NCBI GenBank assembly: GCA_947452365.1
Contig: CANGCO010000003.1
Coordinates: forward strand, 1-64,000
Reading direction: 5' to 3'
DNA length: 64,000 nt
DNA from: Caulobacteraceae bacterium
GTDB taxonomy: Bacteria; Pseudomonadota; Alphaproteobacteria; Caulobacterales; Caulobacteraceae
Part shown: one piece after another, positions 20,990-31,249 of the stretch
How positions within the stretch are numbered: the first letter of the stretch is position 1
Layout: each line of letters starts with the position of its first letter
The notes under the pieces: generated by a model
What the model was told of the DNA's origin: nothing
Database searches by the model: none
What the model saw: only the letters and a program-made list of their open reading frames with translations
Program-made: the position numbers and the translations under genes

Positions 20990-22374
20990 GCCTCTGCGGC
21001 GGGCAGGTTGATATCAACCCGCAGGCCGCCAAGATCAGCGCCCGCCAGCTGCACCCAGCCGCCATAGGCCCTAGCCAATTCATCAATTATGGACAGACCA
21101 AGGCCAGAGCCGGGGGCCGTCTCATCCAGACGCGCACCGCGTTGCAAGACCTCGGCCCGGCGCTCAGGCGGCAGGCCGGGACCGTCATCCTCGATCACCA
21201 CCAAGAACCGCCCATCAACCTCTGGCATAATCTGGACTGTCACCGCGCTCTTGCCCCATTTGCAGGCGTTTTCGAGCCCATTGCCGATGATTTCCAACAG
21301 GTCCTGCCGTTCGCCCAAAAACGCCAGCTCAGCCGGGCAGGTCCAGTCGATCTGGACACCCCGGTCTTGAAAAATCTTTTCGAGCGTGCGCGCCAATTCG
21401 TCGATCACGGGCTCAACCAGGGTGCGCTCGCCTGCGCCTTGCGACCGGGCAGCAGCCCTCGCCCGGCGCAGATAATGATCAACCTGCTGACGCATGACCT
21501 CGACCTGGCGGCGAACAACCAAGGCTAGGTCGCCCGTATGCCGCTCGGCTTCGGCCTGCATCACTGAGAGGGGGGTTTTTAGGGCATGGGCAAGATTGCC
21601 GACATGGGTGCGCTGGCGCTCCACCACCTCCTGATTATGCGATAAAAGTGCATTCAGCTCTTGAGCCACAGGCTCCAACTCCGACGGATAGGCCCCGGCC
21701 AGTCGCTCGGCCTTGCCTTGGCGCACGCCAGCAATATCGCGGCGCAAATCAAACAAGGGCTTGAGGCCAAACCGCACCTGGATCACCACGGCGGCGATCA
21801 GGCCCGCGCCCAAAAGGATTAGGGCGAGCGCCGTGGCGGCGGCAAATCGCCGATCATCCCGGTCGACGGGAGATCGATCCTCTGCCGCCATAAAAACCAC
21901 GGCAAGCTTTCGTCCCGGCAGACGGGCCAGCAGGGCCGCAGCCCGCAAGGGCTCATTATCAGGCCCCGCCACATCATAATAAATCACAGTGCCAGGTGCT
22001 TTTTGCAGGCGCTGGGCTAGCCCGGCCCCAGCCTTGAGCTCGGCATCAAACAGTGATCTTGACCGCACCAACGTCCTTAGGCCATCGCCCGCCAAAGGCT
22101 CGGCAATCTGCCAATAGCGGCCCGAATAGGCGCGCAGGGCCCGCACATCGGTCAGGGCCGGGGCCAGAACCTGACCGCGCTCATCAAGGCTTGATCCGGA
22201 ATAAAGCCCCTGCACCACATCATTGAGACCCTGATCAAACCGGCTCAAGGCCGCCTGATGAAACAGGGCGGTTAGAACTAAACCCGTAACCACCAAGACC
22301 ATCAGGCTCCAGCCAGAGGCCAGCAATACCAATCGCCGAACCAGAGACGGACGCCCAGCCTGCGCCGTCATCAA
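20986..22374 (-). CDS. sensor histidine kinase (PhoQ-like)
   Basis: Two TM segments, LAHALKTPLSVMQAEA H-box, NGLENACKWGK N-box, DDGPGLPP, GSGLGLSI G-boxes. Confidence 0.93.
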   Translation of the reverse strand: MMTAQAGRPSLVRRLVLLASGWSLMVLVVTGLVLTALFHQAALSRFDQGLNDVVQGLYSGSSLDERGQVLAPALTDVRALRAYSGRYWQIAEPLAGDGLRTLVRSRSLFDAELKAGAGLAQRLQKAPGTVIYYDVAGPDNEPLRAAALLARLPGRKLAVVFMAAEDRSPVDRDDRRFAAATALALILLGAGLIAAVVIQVRFGLKPLFDLRRDIAGVRQGKAERLAGAYPSELEPVAQELNALLSHNQEVVERQRTHVGNLAHALKTPLSVMQAEAERHTGDLALVVRRQVEVMRQQVDHYLRRARAAARSQGAGERTLVEPVIDELARTLEKIFQDRGVQIDWTCPAELAFLGERQDLLEIIGNGLENACKWGKSAVTVQIMPEVDGRFLVVIEDDGPGLPPERRAEVLQRGARLDETAPGSGLGLSIIDELARAYGGWVQLAGADLGGLRVDINLPAAEA

Positions 22375-23045
22375 GCGCGCTCGCCCTCTAGCGGCGTCAA
22401 GCGATAGCCGAGCCCGCGCAGGGTCTCGATCCGGTCCGGGCCAATCTTTTTGCGCAGGCGACCGATAAACACCTCAACCGTATTGGAGTCGCGGTCAAAG
22501 TCCTGATCATACAGGTGCTCGGTCAATTCGGTGCGGCTGATGACCCGGGCCTGATGCATCATCAAATAGTGTAGAAGCCGATATTCCAGCGAGGTTAGGC
22601 GCAGGGGCTCGCCATCGACCGAGGCCCGCGCCGCCCGCGGATCAAGCCGAAGGGCCCCACTGGTCAAGACCGCAGCCGCATGGCCAGCCGTGCGGCGCAA
22701 AAGGGCGCGCAGGCGGGCAAGCAGTTCTTCGGTGTGAAACGGCTTGGTCAGGTAATCATCGGCCCCAGCATCAAAACCGCTGACCTTTTCGCTCCAGGCG
22801 CCGCGCGCGGTTAGGATCAGGACCGGCATGGCCCGCCCCTCACGCCGCCAACGCTCCAGCACCGAGACCCCGTCCATCTTGGGCAGGCCCAGATCGAGGA
22901 TCACAGCATCATAGGGCTCATTAGCCCCAAGATAATGCGCTTCTTCGCCGTCCGGGGCATGGTCAACCACATAGCCGGCATCCAGCAAGCTGGCCTTAAG
23001 TTGGCGCGACAGGTCGGGATCGTCTTCGGCCAATAATATGCGCAT
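22371..23045 (-). CDS. response regulator transcription factor, OmpR/PhoP family
   Basis: MRILLAEDDPDLSRQL receiver, LTKPFHTEELLARLRAL, winged-helix SNTVEVFIGRLRKKIG. Confidence 0.95.
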   Translation of the reverse strand: MRILLAEDDPDLSRQLKASLLDAGYVVDHAPDGEEAHYLGANEPYDAVILDLGLPKMDGVSVLERWRREGRAMPVLILTARGAWSEKVSGFDAGADDYLTKPFHTEELLARLRALLRRTAGHAAAVLTSGALRLDPRAARASVDGEPLRLTSLEYRLLHYLMMHQARVISRTELTEHLYDQDFDRDSNTVEVFIGRLRKKIGPDRIETLRGLGYRLTPLEGERA

Positions 23046-23048
23046 GGT

Positions 23049-23414
23049 CTAGCCTCCATTGGCCTGAAGAATGGATCCGTTTTCGGCATCGACCAGAAAA
23101 TCGATCCGGCGACCATCCTCGGTCGCCCAGCGCACGCGATAGACGGTGCGGCCATTCCAGTCTTCTAGGCCCGCATCAAGCGGTCGGCCGGATACGCGGC
23201 GGCGCAGCATGTCGATAATCCGCGCCAAGGGTATGGCCCTGCCGGTCTGGACCGCCTCACGCGCCTCACTTTGCTGCTGACGCCAGCCTGCGCCCAGCGA
23301 GTCTGGACCGGCCATAGCCCACTGACCCATTGGCCGCGCCAATGCACTGACCGGCTCAGCCAGCATGGCCAAGGCCACGCCCAGTGCGATAACCAGATGT
23401 GAAATCGTCTTCAT
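23049..23414 (-). CDS. PepSY domain-containing protein
   Basis: Signal peptide plus DWNGRTVYRVRWATEDGRRIDFLVDAENGSIL; directly upstream of the two-component genes. Confidence 0.85.
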   Translation of the reverse strand: MKTISHLVIALGVALAMLAEPVSALARPMGQWAMAGPDSLGAGWRQQQSEAREAVQTGRAIPLARIIDMLRRRVSGRPLDAGLEDWNGRTVYRVRWATEDGRRIDFLVDAENGSILQANGG

Positions 23415-23530
23415 GCCCTGACCCTAAGCGCCCTTGGCTGAATAGGGCCTGAATAAGCCGACAAGGCAAGGTCGGCGCGCCTGATCAGGCGGGAAACCTG
23501 ACCATGCTTCAGAGCGCCCTGCGCCTTGCC

Positions 23531-23809
23531 CTAATGCACCGAGACCGGGGCGAGTTCATTGGCCACCGCCGCCGCCATGGCAGAATCCCGGTCTGATAGG
23601 ACCGCCAGACAGGCCCCATCGGCGCTATGGACCGCATAAAGGGTTTGGGCGGGATCGAGTACAATGCCCTGCATCGCCTCAACCGGGGTCGAGGCAATCA
23701 GGTCCGCCGCCTTGATCGGCCGAACATAAACGAGGTTTGGCGCACCCAGAACGGCAAATTCTTGGTTCGATAGTTTGGACGTCATCATGTCCGTCTCCAT
23801 TTTACGCAA
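23531..23809 (-). CDS. DUF1150 family protein (start may be internal)
   Basis: Small protein immediately downstream of Hsp20; LSNQEFAVLGAPNLVYVRPI. Confidence 0.75.
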   Translation of the reverse strand: MRKMETDMMTSKLSNQEFAVLGAPNLVYVRPIKAADLIASTPVEAMQGIVLDPAQTLYAVHSADGACLAVLSDRDSAMAAAVANELAPVSVH

Positions 23810-23829
23810 TTTCCGGATCGCTCAGGCCC

Positions 23830-24252
23830 TCAAGCCCCGGTCCGGATCGGAATCTCCCGCACCAGCCTGGCTGGCTCGGGTCTTAGAACATCAATATGCA
23901 ATAGGCCGTGCTCCATACTGGCTCCCTCGACATCCATGCCGTCAGCCAGCACAAACGAACGCACAAAGTTTCGCGCCGCTATGCCGCGGTGTAAAAAGGC
24001 CCGGTCGGCTGCGGTGCGGTCCTTATCGCCGCGCCCGGTGACCACCAATTGATTGTCCTCGAGCGAGACACTGAGTTGATCAGCGGCAAACCCGGCCACG
24101 GCCAAGGTGATCCTCAGCCTGCCCTCACCGCATTCTTCGACATTATAGGGCGGATAGCCCTCAGAGGCGGCCTTGGCCGCGCGCTCGATCAGGCTGCGCG
24201 TATGGTCAAAGCCCAGTAAGAAGGGGCTGTCGAACAAGATGGTTCGGTTCAT
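23830..24252 (-). CDS. Hsp20/alpha-crystallin family small heat-shock protein
   Basis: YPPYNVEECGEGRLRITLAVAGFAADQLSVSLEDNQLVVTG; start MNRTILFDSPFLLGFD. Confidence 0.92.
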   Translation of the reverse strand: MNRTILFDSPFLLGFDHTRSLIERAAKAASEGYPPYNVEECGEGRLRITLAVAGFAADQLSVSLEDNQLVVTGRGDKDRTAADRAFLHRGIAARNFVRSFVLADGMDVEGASMEHGLLHIDVLRPEPARLVREIPIRTGA

Positions 24253-24436
24253 TGGCCAAGTCCTCAAATCCTAAGCGACCGTCCTGCCGCCAAACCCACC
24301 CATTCCGGCATAGACCCAGCAGCAACAGGGCTTAGTTGGCCATCCCCCAGCCCGGTTTCAAGACGGGCCGTGTAAGATTGACATCTGGCGGCCTGATCCT
24401 AGACTTGCGCCCTGACCGATAAGGGAAAAACACATC

Positions 24437-25348
24437 ATGGCCGTCGCCGCCCGGGTCAAACCGCTGGATTATTTTGCGCCAGAAGAGTGGGCAAAACTGT
24501 CGGCGCGCTCGCACTGGAAAGGCCTGGCCCTGGTGGCGCATGGCTGGGCCGTGATCGGGCTGACCATGGTGGCGGGCGTGCTTTGGCCCATCACCATCCC
24601 GCTTGGTATTATGATCATCGGCACGCGCCAGCTTGGCCTAGCTGTGCTGCAGCATGACGCCGCCCACGGGGCCCTGCACCCCAATCTCAAGATCAATGAC
24701 TGGGTCGCTGAATGGCTGTGTTCGCCGGGGGTACAGCGCTATCGCGACTATCACCTGCAACACCATAAATATGCCCAGCAGGCCGAGGATCCGGACCTGA
24801 TCCTATCGGCCCCCTTCCCAATCAGCCCGACCTCCCTAAGGCGCAAAATCGTCCGCGACCTGACCGGCCAGACCTTTCTCAAACAGCGGTTTGGCCTGCT
24901 CTATGCGCGCAAGCCCGGCCAGCCGCTTTGGCCGGTCTTAAAGGCGCAAATCCTGCGGCAAAAGCGGCTCTTGATCAGCAATGGGCTCGGCCTCTTGGCC
25001 TTTAGTCTAGCCGGTTATGCTTGGGTCTATATTGCGCTATGGCTCGTGCCGATGGCGACCTGGTTTCCCTTGGTCACGCGGCTTCGCAATATTGCCGAAC
25101 ATGCCCTGATCGCCAAGGACGAGCCCGACCCCCTGCGTCATGCCCGCACGACCCGCGCAAACCTGATAGAGCGGGCCCTGATCGCCCCCTATTGGGTCAA
25201 TTACCATGCCGAGCACCATATGTTCATGCACATGCCCTGCTGGAGCCTGCCAAGGGCCCACAAGCTCCTGACCGCCAAGGGCGCGACCAAGGCCATGGAA
25301 ATAGCCCCAAACTACCGCGCTGTGCTCAGCGCCGCAGCAGGGGCCTAG
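24437..25348 (+). CDS. fatty acid desaturase family protein
   Basis: Histidine boxes HDAAH, HLQHH, HAEHH and TM segments. Confidence 0.9.
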   Translation: MAVAARVKPLDYFAPEEWAKLSARSHWKGLALVAHGWAVIGLTMVAGVLWPITIPLGIMIIGTRQLGLAVLQHDAAHGALHPNLKINDWVAEWLCSPGVQRYRDYHLQHHKYAQQAEDPDLILSAPFPISPTSLRRKIVRDLTGQTFLKQRFGLLYARKPGQPLWPVLKAQILRQKRLLISNGLGLLAFSLAGYAWVYIALWLVPMATWFPLVTRLRNIAEHALIAKDEPDPLRHARTTRANLIERALIAPYWVNYHAEHHMFMHMPCWSLPRAHKLLTAKGATKAMEIAPNYRAVLSAAAGA

Positions 25349-26883
25349 ACCCCCTCAAACCCGATGGCGCGATTGCGGCCTTTTTCGTCGGTGGCCAAGG
25401 TGACAGTGCCGCCCAAGGGGTCTTGATCGATCAGGGTCTGGACCAGGGTCTGGTCATCGCTCATGGCCGGCAGGCGTTGGCCGTCTGGGGTGCGGGCGAT
25501 CAATATGGCGCGCGGGGCCTGGCCGCTATAATCGATCGTATAGGTCTCAATCTTGGCCGGGCCGGTTGCGGTCTCGGCGACCGGCGGGGCGGGCCAGGCA
25601 TTGATTTCAGCCTGGATGGCCTTGCTATCGAAATCGGTCCAGGCGGAAGGCTGGGTCGAATAGACCCCGGCCGAATACTTGGACAAGAAGCCGCCATTGG
25701 CCCCGACGAGGCCAAAGGCCCCCGGCCTTGCGCGCAGGGCCCGCACCATGCTGGCAATGGCATGCATGGAATAATTATTCCCCGCGCCGCCAAAAAACGG
25801 CAGGCCGCCGGTCACGGTCAGGCCGCGCGCGTCTTGCGGACTTAAGCCAAACGCATCGCAAACATTGAACACGGCGACCGGAAAACAGCTATAAAGATCA
25901 AATATATCAACCTGATCCATGCCGATTCCAGCCAGATCCAGAGCCTGTTGTACGGCCAGCACACTGGCGGGGCTGGCCGACAGGTCCTGGCGCTCAATGA
26001 TTATCCGCTCCTTCACATCGCCGCCGCCATGCAGATAGACCCAGCGATCCTCGGCAATGCCCAGTTCCCGCGCCTTGCCAACGCAGGTGAGCAGAACAGC
26101 CGCGCCCTGATTGGCCTGGTCGCGCGAGACCACACGGCGCGGAAAGGGATCACAGATCAGCCGGTTGCGCGGCGTCACCGTGGCGATCTCCTGCGCCGAA
26201 AACACCTCTTGCGACATGGCATGGGGATTGGCGTGGGCCACATCCGTAAAGGGCGCAAACAAGGCGCCCATTTCCAGACCATAGGCTTCCCGGTCCAGGC
26301 CCCGGCGCGCGCGGCGGGCGTTTTCGAACAGGGCATAGGCCTGGATTGGCGCGCGCACCCCGTGCTGGATCAGTTCGCCGGTCAAGAGGCCTTCGAGCCC
26401 ATAGCCACGGTCCTCCATCTGGCCGCCAATGGTCTGGGACCAGTCGCGGGTCTCGCCGATCGATTGCAGGTGGCGCACGGTAGAAATGGCTTCAGAGCCA
26501 AAAATCAGGGCCATATCGGTCTGGCCCGCGGCAATGGCGTGGCAAAGCTCATGCACCAAATGCTGCGGCCCCTGCCCGCCTGTGACCTCCAAAATCGCCT
26601 TTGCCGGATTGGCCCCGATCCGCTCGGCCACTGCCCTTGGCATATTATCGGCGCAGCCAAACGGCGCGACCGCAACGGGGGTGGAGATTTCAAACTGGCG
26701 AATAGCCGCAACCAAATCAATATGGGCCGCGAGATTTCCGCCCGCCTTGGCATCCTCACACGCCGCCCGCCCAGCCCGCGCCGCCAGCTCAACCGGTGAG
26801 GCCGCCGAATAATCTGCCGCCTCAATCCGCTCCGACGCCTCACCAACACCAACCAGGATAGGGGTACGATCAAATGTGGTCAT
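25345..26883 (-). CDS. thiolase-like protein / acetyl-CoA acetyltransferase family with C-terminal extension
   Basis: Start MTTFDRTPILVGVG; VTGGQGPQHLVHELCHAIAAG, DIFDLYSCFPVAV, TVTGGLPFFGGAGNNYSMHAIASM. Confidence 0.85.
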   Translation of the reverse strand: MTTFDRTPILVGVGEASERIEAADYSAASPVELAARAGRAACEDAKAGGNLAAHIDLVAAIRQFEISTPVAVAPFGCADNMPRAVAERIGANPAKAILEVTGGQGPQHLVHELCHAIAAGQTDMALIFGSEAISTVRHLQSIGETRDWSQTIGGQMEDRGYGLEGLLTGELIQHGVRAPIQAYALFENARRARRGLDREAYGLEMGALFAPFTDVAHANPHAMSQEVFSAQEIATVTPRNRLICDPFPRRVVSRDQANQGAAVLLTCVGKARELGIAEDRWVYLHGGGDVKERIIIERQDLSASPASVLAVQQALDLAGIGMDQVDIFDLYSCFPVAVFNVCDAFGLSPQDARGLTVTGGLPFFGGAGNNYSMHAIASMVRALRARPGAFGLVGANGGFLSKYSAGVYSTQPSAWTDFDSKAIQAEINAWPAPPVAETATGPAKIETYTIDYSGQAPRAILIARTPDGQRLPAMSDDQTLVQTLIDQDPLGGTVTLATDEKGRNRAIGFEGV

Positions 26884-27068
26884 GAAGCGCTTCCTTTGGT
26901 GTTTTTGTGTTCTGCCCCATTGGTAACCTAGGCCAAGACCAAACGCCAAGCCGTCCCTAGGGTAAACTTGGCGAGGGAAAAAAGCGGCGCTCAGCACAGC
27001 CCGAGACTATCCAGCACACCAAACCCCGTTAAGATCGACTCCCGCATACCAACAAGGACCCCTGCCCC

Positions 27069-28235
27069 ATGCATTTTGAATTGGCTGAAGAGCACCGCAT
27101 GCTCCAGGACCTGGTCCAAAAATTTGTGCGCGATGAACTAATGCCCCTCGAAACCGCGGTCATGGCGCGCGAAGCATCTGGTCAGGATGCCGCCCTGACC
27201 GCTAGCGAACGCGAAAGACTGGACAAGGTGTCAAAAGACCTTGGTCTTTGGAGTCTGGATGCCCCCGAAAGCGAGGGCGGCATGGCCATGCCCTATGTCG
27301 CCCTGGTGGCAGTCAATGAGGCGCTGGGCAGTACGATTGCCACCTATACCCTGCCGCCGGACTCGCCCAATCTGCGCATGCTTGCGGCCACGGTGAATGA
27401 GCGCCAGCGCGAGGCCTATCTGGCCCCCTATGCGCGCGGCGAGACCATATCGGCGATCGGGATTTCAGAACCGGGCGCAGGCGCCGATCCGGCCGGCATG
27501 CGAACCCGCGCCGTGCGCGACGGCGATGACTGGATCATCAATGGCCGCAAGATCTGGATTACGCGCGCGGCCGAGGCCGATTTCACCATTCTGATGGCCA
27601 CTACCACGCCCGAAGGCAAGGCCAAGGCGGGCATGACCGCCTTCTTGGTTGATCGCGACACGCCCGGCTTTCAAGTCGTGCGCCGCATCCCCATGCTGGC
27701 GGGCGAGGTGACCTATGAGGTCCTGCTGGAGGATTGCCGGGTGCCGGACTGGAAGCGGCTCGGCGAAGAGGGCCAGGGCTTTGGCCCCATGCAGATCCGG
27801 CTCGGCACGCGGCGGATGGAAATGGCCGCCTGGTGTATTGGCGGGGCGCAAAGGGCGCTGGACATGATGCGCGACTATGCCCCGCAGCGCCGCACCTTTG
27901 GCCAGCGCCTATCGGAGCGGCAATCGATCCAGTGGTGGGTCGCCGATGGCGCGACCAAGATTCATGCCTGCCGCCTGATGGCCTATCACTGCGCCTGGAA
28001 ACTGGATCAGGGCCAGGACGTGCGCACGGAAATCTCCATGCTCAAGGTCTATGCCACCGAAATGGCGCAGGAGATTATCGATAATGCCATGCAGTGCTTT
28101 GGCGCCATGGGCATGACCAAGGAAATGCCGCTGCATATCCTAGCCGGACGGGTTCGTAACATGCGCATCTATGATGGGCCGTCAGAAGTCCATCGCATGG
28201 TGGTGGCGCGCAATCTGATGGATACGCGGCCCTAA
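27069..28235 (+). CDS. acyl-CoA dehydrogenase family protein
   Basis: GISEPGAGADPAGMRTRA, INGRKIWITRAAEADFTI, QCFGAMGMTKEMPL, RIYDGPSEVHRMVVAR. Confidence 0.93.
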   Translation: MHFELAEEHRMLQDLVQKFVRDELMPLETAVMAREASGQDAALTASERERLDKVSKDLGLWSLDAPESEGGMAMPYVALVAVNEALGSTIATYTLPPDSPNLRMLAATVNERQREAYLAPYARGETISAIGISEPGAGADPAGMRTRAVRDGDDWIINGRKIWITRAAEADFTILMATTTPEGKAKAGMTAFLVDRDTPGFQVVRRIPMLAGEVTYEVLLEDCRVPDWKRLGEEGQGFGPMQIRLGTRRMEMAAWCIGGAQRALDMMRDYAPQRRTFGQRLSERQSIQWWVADGATKIHACRLMAYHCAWKLDQGQDVRTEISMLKVYATEMAQEIIDNAMQCFGAMGMTKEMPLHILAGRVRNMRIYDGPSEVHRMVVARNLMDTRP

Positions 28236-28256
28236 GCCAGATCTATGGCGCGCGCC

Positions 28257-29777
28257 CTAGCCCACAGGCTGGGGGGCGTCATCGATCTTGGCCTGGATCG
28301 GCATCATGGGCGCATAATCGCGCCAGCCGCCATAGCGGTAATAGGCCAGGGCCAGTATGGCCGAACTGACCGAGCCGACCGGAAAGCTCCACCAGATTGC
28401 GGCCGAGCCAAGCCAGGGCTGGAGCGCGGTGGCAAACGGGATGCGAAATGCCCACATGGTCACGGCATAGATCAAGGTTGGGGCAAGGGTAGCGCCATTG
28501 GCCCGCACCACCGCTGACATGCCAGACGTAATGGCCAAGACCACCCAACCCCACAGCACAATACTGTTTATGCTGCGCGCCATGGCCAGGGGCTCGCCGC
28601 CCTGGGGCAGAAACAGGCGCAAGGGCAGATCGCCAAGCAGGTGCACGAGCACGGCAGCCAAAAAGGTCAAGGACACCCCAACCAGACAGCCCTTGATCGC
28701 AATCGCCTCAACCCGCTTCCATTGGCCAGCGCCAATATTCATCGCGGCCATGGCTGACATCGAGGCGCCAAGCGCCATGGCCGGCATTTGCACATAACCC
28801 CAAAGCTGAGCCGCTGCACTATAGGCCGCCGCCGTCGCTGCCCCATGCGCATTGACCAGCGATAGCAGCATGAAATAGGCGCCCTGAATGATCAGGGTCT
28901 CGAGCGCCATAGGCCCGCCGCGCCGGATCAGCATCAAGAGCAGCTGCGGGTCTGGCTTCAAATAACGAAGGTCTGGGCCATATAGGGCCACGGGCAAATT
29001 ACGCCGATAAATATAGACCAGCATGGCGCTAAGCGCGGTCAGATTGGCAACCAGGCCGCCAATGGCCACCCCGGCTATGCCGAGTTTTGGTGCGCCAAAC
29101 GCGCCCGTCAGCAAGAGCGGCGACAGCACAAGCCCCAGCCCGATCCAGACCAGGGTAAAGCGAAACGGCGTGCGCGCATCGCCCGACCCGCGCATCATCA
29201 TCATGATAAAAATATAAGAAAAAATGCTCGGCAAGGACAGGCTCATAAACCGCAAATAGGTCACGGCCATATCGAGCGAGGCAGCCGGCATCTTGACCAT
29301 GCTTAAGATTTGCGGCGCGAAGATATAGCCTGTCGCGGCAATCAGTGATGAGACCACCACCACAAAGCTCATAGATGTGCCAACCACCCGCTTGACCGCC
29401 TGCATGTCACCGGCGCCGCGCGACTGTCCCACCGCAATGCCTGCCGCCGTGCCAACCCCCATAACCATGCCCATCATCATGAACATGAAGACATTGGCAT
29501 TGACTACAGCCGTCAGGGCGCTGGGCCCCAAGGTATGGCTGACCCAGATCGCGCCCCAGGTTCCAGACAAGGCATTGAGCAGATTGGTGGTCAGAAGCGG
29601 CATGGCAAACCGCACCAGGGTCGGGGTAATGGCACCCTCAATCAGCCGCTTGCGGTCGGCGCTGTGTGGGCCGTGGGCATGGCTTGCCGGAACCTGTGGC
29701 GGGGTCTTGGTCAATGTCTCGCCTGTCTGCTCGATCTTGTGAGGTTCATGGCTAAGCTGGTTTTGCGCCCTTGTCAT
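28257..29777 (-). CDS. MATE family efflux transporter
   Basis: MatE domain pattern; PLLTTNLLNALSGTWGAIWVSHTLG, about 12 TM. Confidence 0.9.
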   Translation of the reverse strand: MTRAQNQLSHEPHKIEQTGETLTKTPPQVPASHAHGPHSADRKRLIEGAITPTLVRFAMPLLTTNLLNALSGTWGAIWVSHTLGPSALTAVVNANVFMFMMMGMVMGVGTAAGIAVGQSRGAGDMQAVKRVVGTSMSFVVVVSSLIAATGYIFAPQILSMVKMPAASLDMAVTYLRFMSLSLPSIFSYIFIMMMMRGSGDARTPFRFTLVWIGLGLVLSPLLLTGAFGAPKLGIAGVAIGGLVANLTALSAMLVYIYRRNLPVALYGPDLRYLKPDPQLLLMLIRRGGPMALETLIIQGAYFMLLSLVNAHGAATAAAYSAAAQLWGYVQMPAMALGASMSAMAAMNIGAGQWKRVEAIAIKGCLVGVSLTFLAAVLVHLLGDLPLRLFLPQGGEPLAMARSINSIVLWGWVVLAITSGMSAVVRANGATLAPTLIYAVTMWAFRIPFATALQPWLGSAAIWWSFPVGSVSSAILALAYYRYGGWRDYAPMMPIQAKIDDAPQPVG

Positions 29778-29811
29778 GGCGTTTGACCAGGTGTGGCTGC
29801 AATCCCCAAGC

Positions 29812-30345
29812 CTAATCTATCGCCCCAATGCCCGGATAACCGCGATACTGGCCGCCTGCATCCATGCCATAACCGACCAGGAAACGGGCCGGCGCTTCCC
29901 AAGCGACGAAATCGGGCTGGCCCAGGCGCTCTGTCGGCCACGGCTTGCGGGCAAAGACCGCGCTTAGGACCTCGCTAGCACCGGCCTTTTGCATAATCTG
30001 GACCGCCTGGCCCAAGGATAGGCCGCTATCAAATACATCATCCATCAATAGGACCTGACGGCCTGTGACCGGTCTTTGCAGACCGCCGCGCACCTCGACC
30101 TGACCGCTGGATTGGTGGGCATCACCATAAGAGGACAGCCAAAGCGCATCAAATTGCGGATGACGGCCGCGGACCGACATGGCCCGCATAAGATCGGCCG
30201 AAAACCAAAGCCCGCCCGTCAACAGACAAACACAAACCGAATCGTCAGTAATGGCTGGGGCAATACGATCGGCAAGCGTCTCGACATATGCGCTAACGGC
30301 TTGGGCGGATAAAAGCGGGGCAATCGTCAAGGAGACAAAACTCAT
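29812..30345 (-). CDS. phosphoribosyltransferase (hypoxanthine phosphoribosyltransferase-like)
   Basis: VLLMDDVFDSGLSLGQAVQIM PRPP motif, FLVGYGMD. Confidence 0.88.
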   Translation of the reverse strand: MSFVSLTIAPLLSAQAVSAYVETLADRIAPAITDDSVCVCLLTGGLWFSADLMRAMSVRGRHPQFDALWLSSYGDAHQSSGQVEVRGGLQRPVTGRQVLLMDDVFDSGLSLGQAVQIMQKAGASEVLSAVFARKPWPTERLGQPDFVAWEAPARFLVGYGMDAGGQYRGYPGIGAID

Positions 30346-31166
30346 GGTGCGTGAGGTAGGGCGATACCGCGCGCGGGCAGGCCTTGTTCGGACCTAGCAT
30401 GGCCATCCAAAGCGAATGTGACAGACAGGTCGCGCGATTGCACCGGCGGCTCGACCAAGACCGTCGCAAAATACCGCTCCTGGCGCGCCGGAATGCGCAC
30501 GCCATCCATGCGGCCAATCTGCACCATGACTTCCTTACCTTGCGGATCCAGGAGGGCGATGCGCACCGGAGGCAGGTCACGCGCCTCTTGCTCAATATTG
30601 CGAATGGCCCCCGAGACCCGAAGGGCCGCGCGGCCGTCTTGCATGATCCGCACCGCCTTGACCTTTTCAAAAGTCAAGCCCGTCGGATTGATCGCCAATC
30701 CAACCAAAGCATAGGCGCTGGCTGATTTTGGCCAGACCTCAACCACCTTGGTACGAAACATTGCTGCCATCACCAGGGCACTGGCCAGTACCAGCCCGGC
30801 CATAGCCCAGACCAGGCCTGAAAAACGGGCGCTTGGCTTTGCCGATTTGCGCGACCGACCAGTCAGCCGAGACGAGGCGAACATAGGCGCCCCCACGCCG
30901 ACGGCACCCGCAGCTTGCCCGGAAAATTCGCCCAGATCCTCGGCATATTGGTCACGATCGCGGTCAAGATTTTCTAACGGCGCAGGGGATGTACCGTCCC
31001 AAGCCGCGTCAATCTCAGGCGCATCCAACCCACCGACTGCGGCCTCTGCATCTTGTGCAAACCATCTTTCACCGCAAGACGCACAGCGCACAGTCCGTCC
31101 CGCCGAACCAATCATGTCGTCGGCGACAAAATAGCTGCTGGCACAAGAGGGACAGGTCAGTATCAT
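30342..31166 (-). CDS. MJ0042-type zinc-ribbon domain protein, single TM
   Basis: MILTCPSCASSYFVADDMIGSAGRTVRCASCGERW plus one TM and DUF3426-like C-terminus. Confidence 0.85.
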   Translation of the reverse strand: MILTCPSCASSYFVADDMIGSAGRTVRCASCGERWFAQDAEAAVGGLDAPEIDAAWDGTSPAPLENLDRDRDQYAEDLGEFSGQAAGAVGVGAPMFASSRLTGRSRKSAKPSARFSGLVWAMAGLVLASALVMAAMFRTKVVEVWPKSASAYALVGLAINPTGLTFEKVKAVRIMQDGRAALRVSGAIRNIEQEARDLPPVRIALLDPQGKEVMVQIGRMDGVRIPARQERYFATVLVEPPVQSRDLSVTFALDGHARSEQGLPARGIALPHAP

Positions 31167-31249
31167 GGCAAGCGAATCGGACGCTCCAAAAGCACTATTA
31201 TCGAGGTCGCCGATTTTTGTCCTTCTGTCCAGCAGCGCCGGCGAGTCCC

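Noticed and set aside
25948-26799. 283-aa plus-strand ORF antisense to the thiolase-like gene
   Set aside because: Shadow ORF of a high-GC gene; no recognisable domain, and the opposite frame is a clear enzyme.
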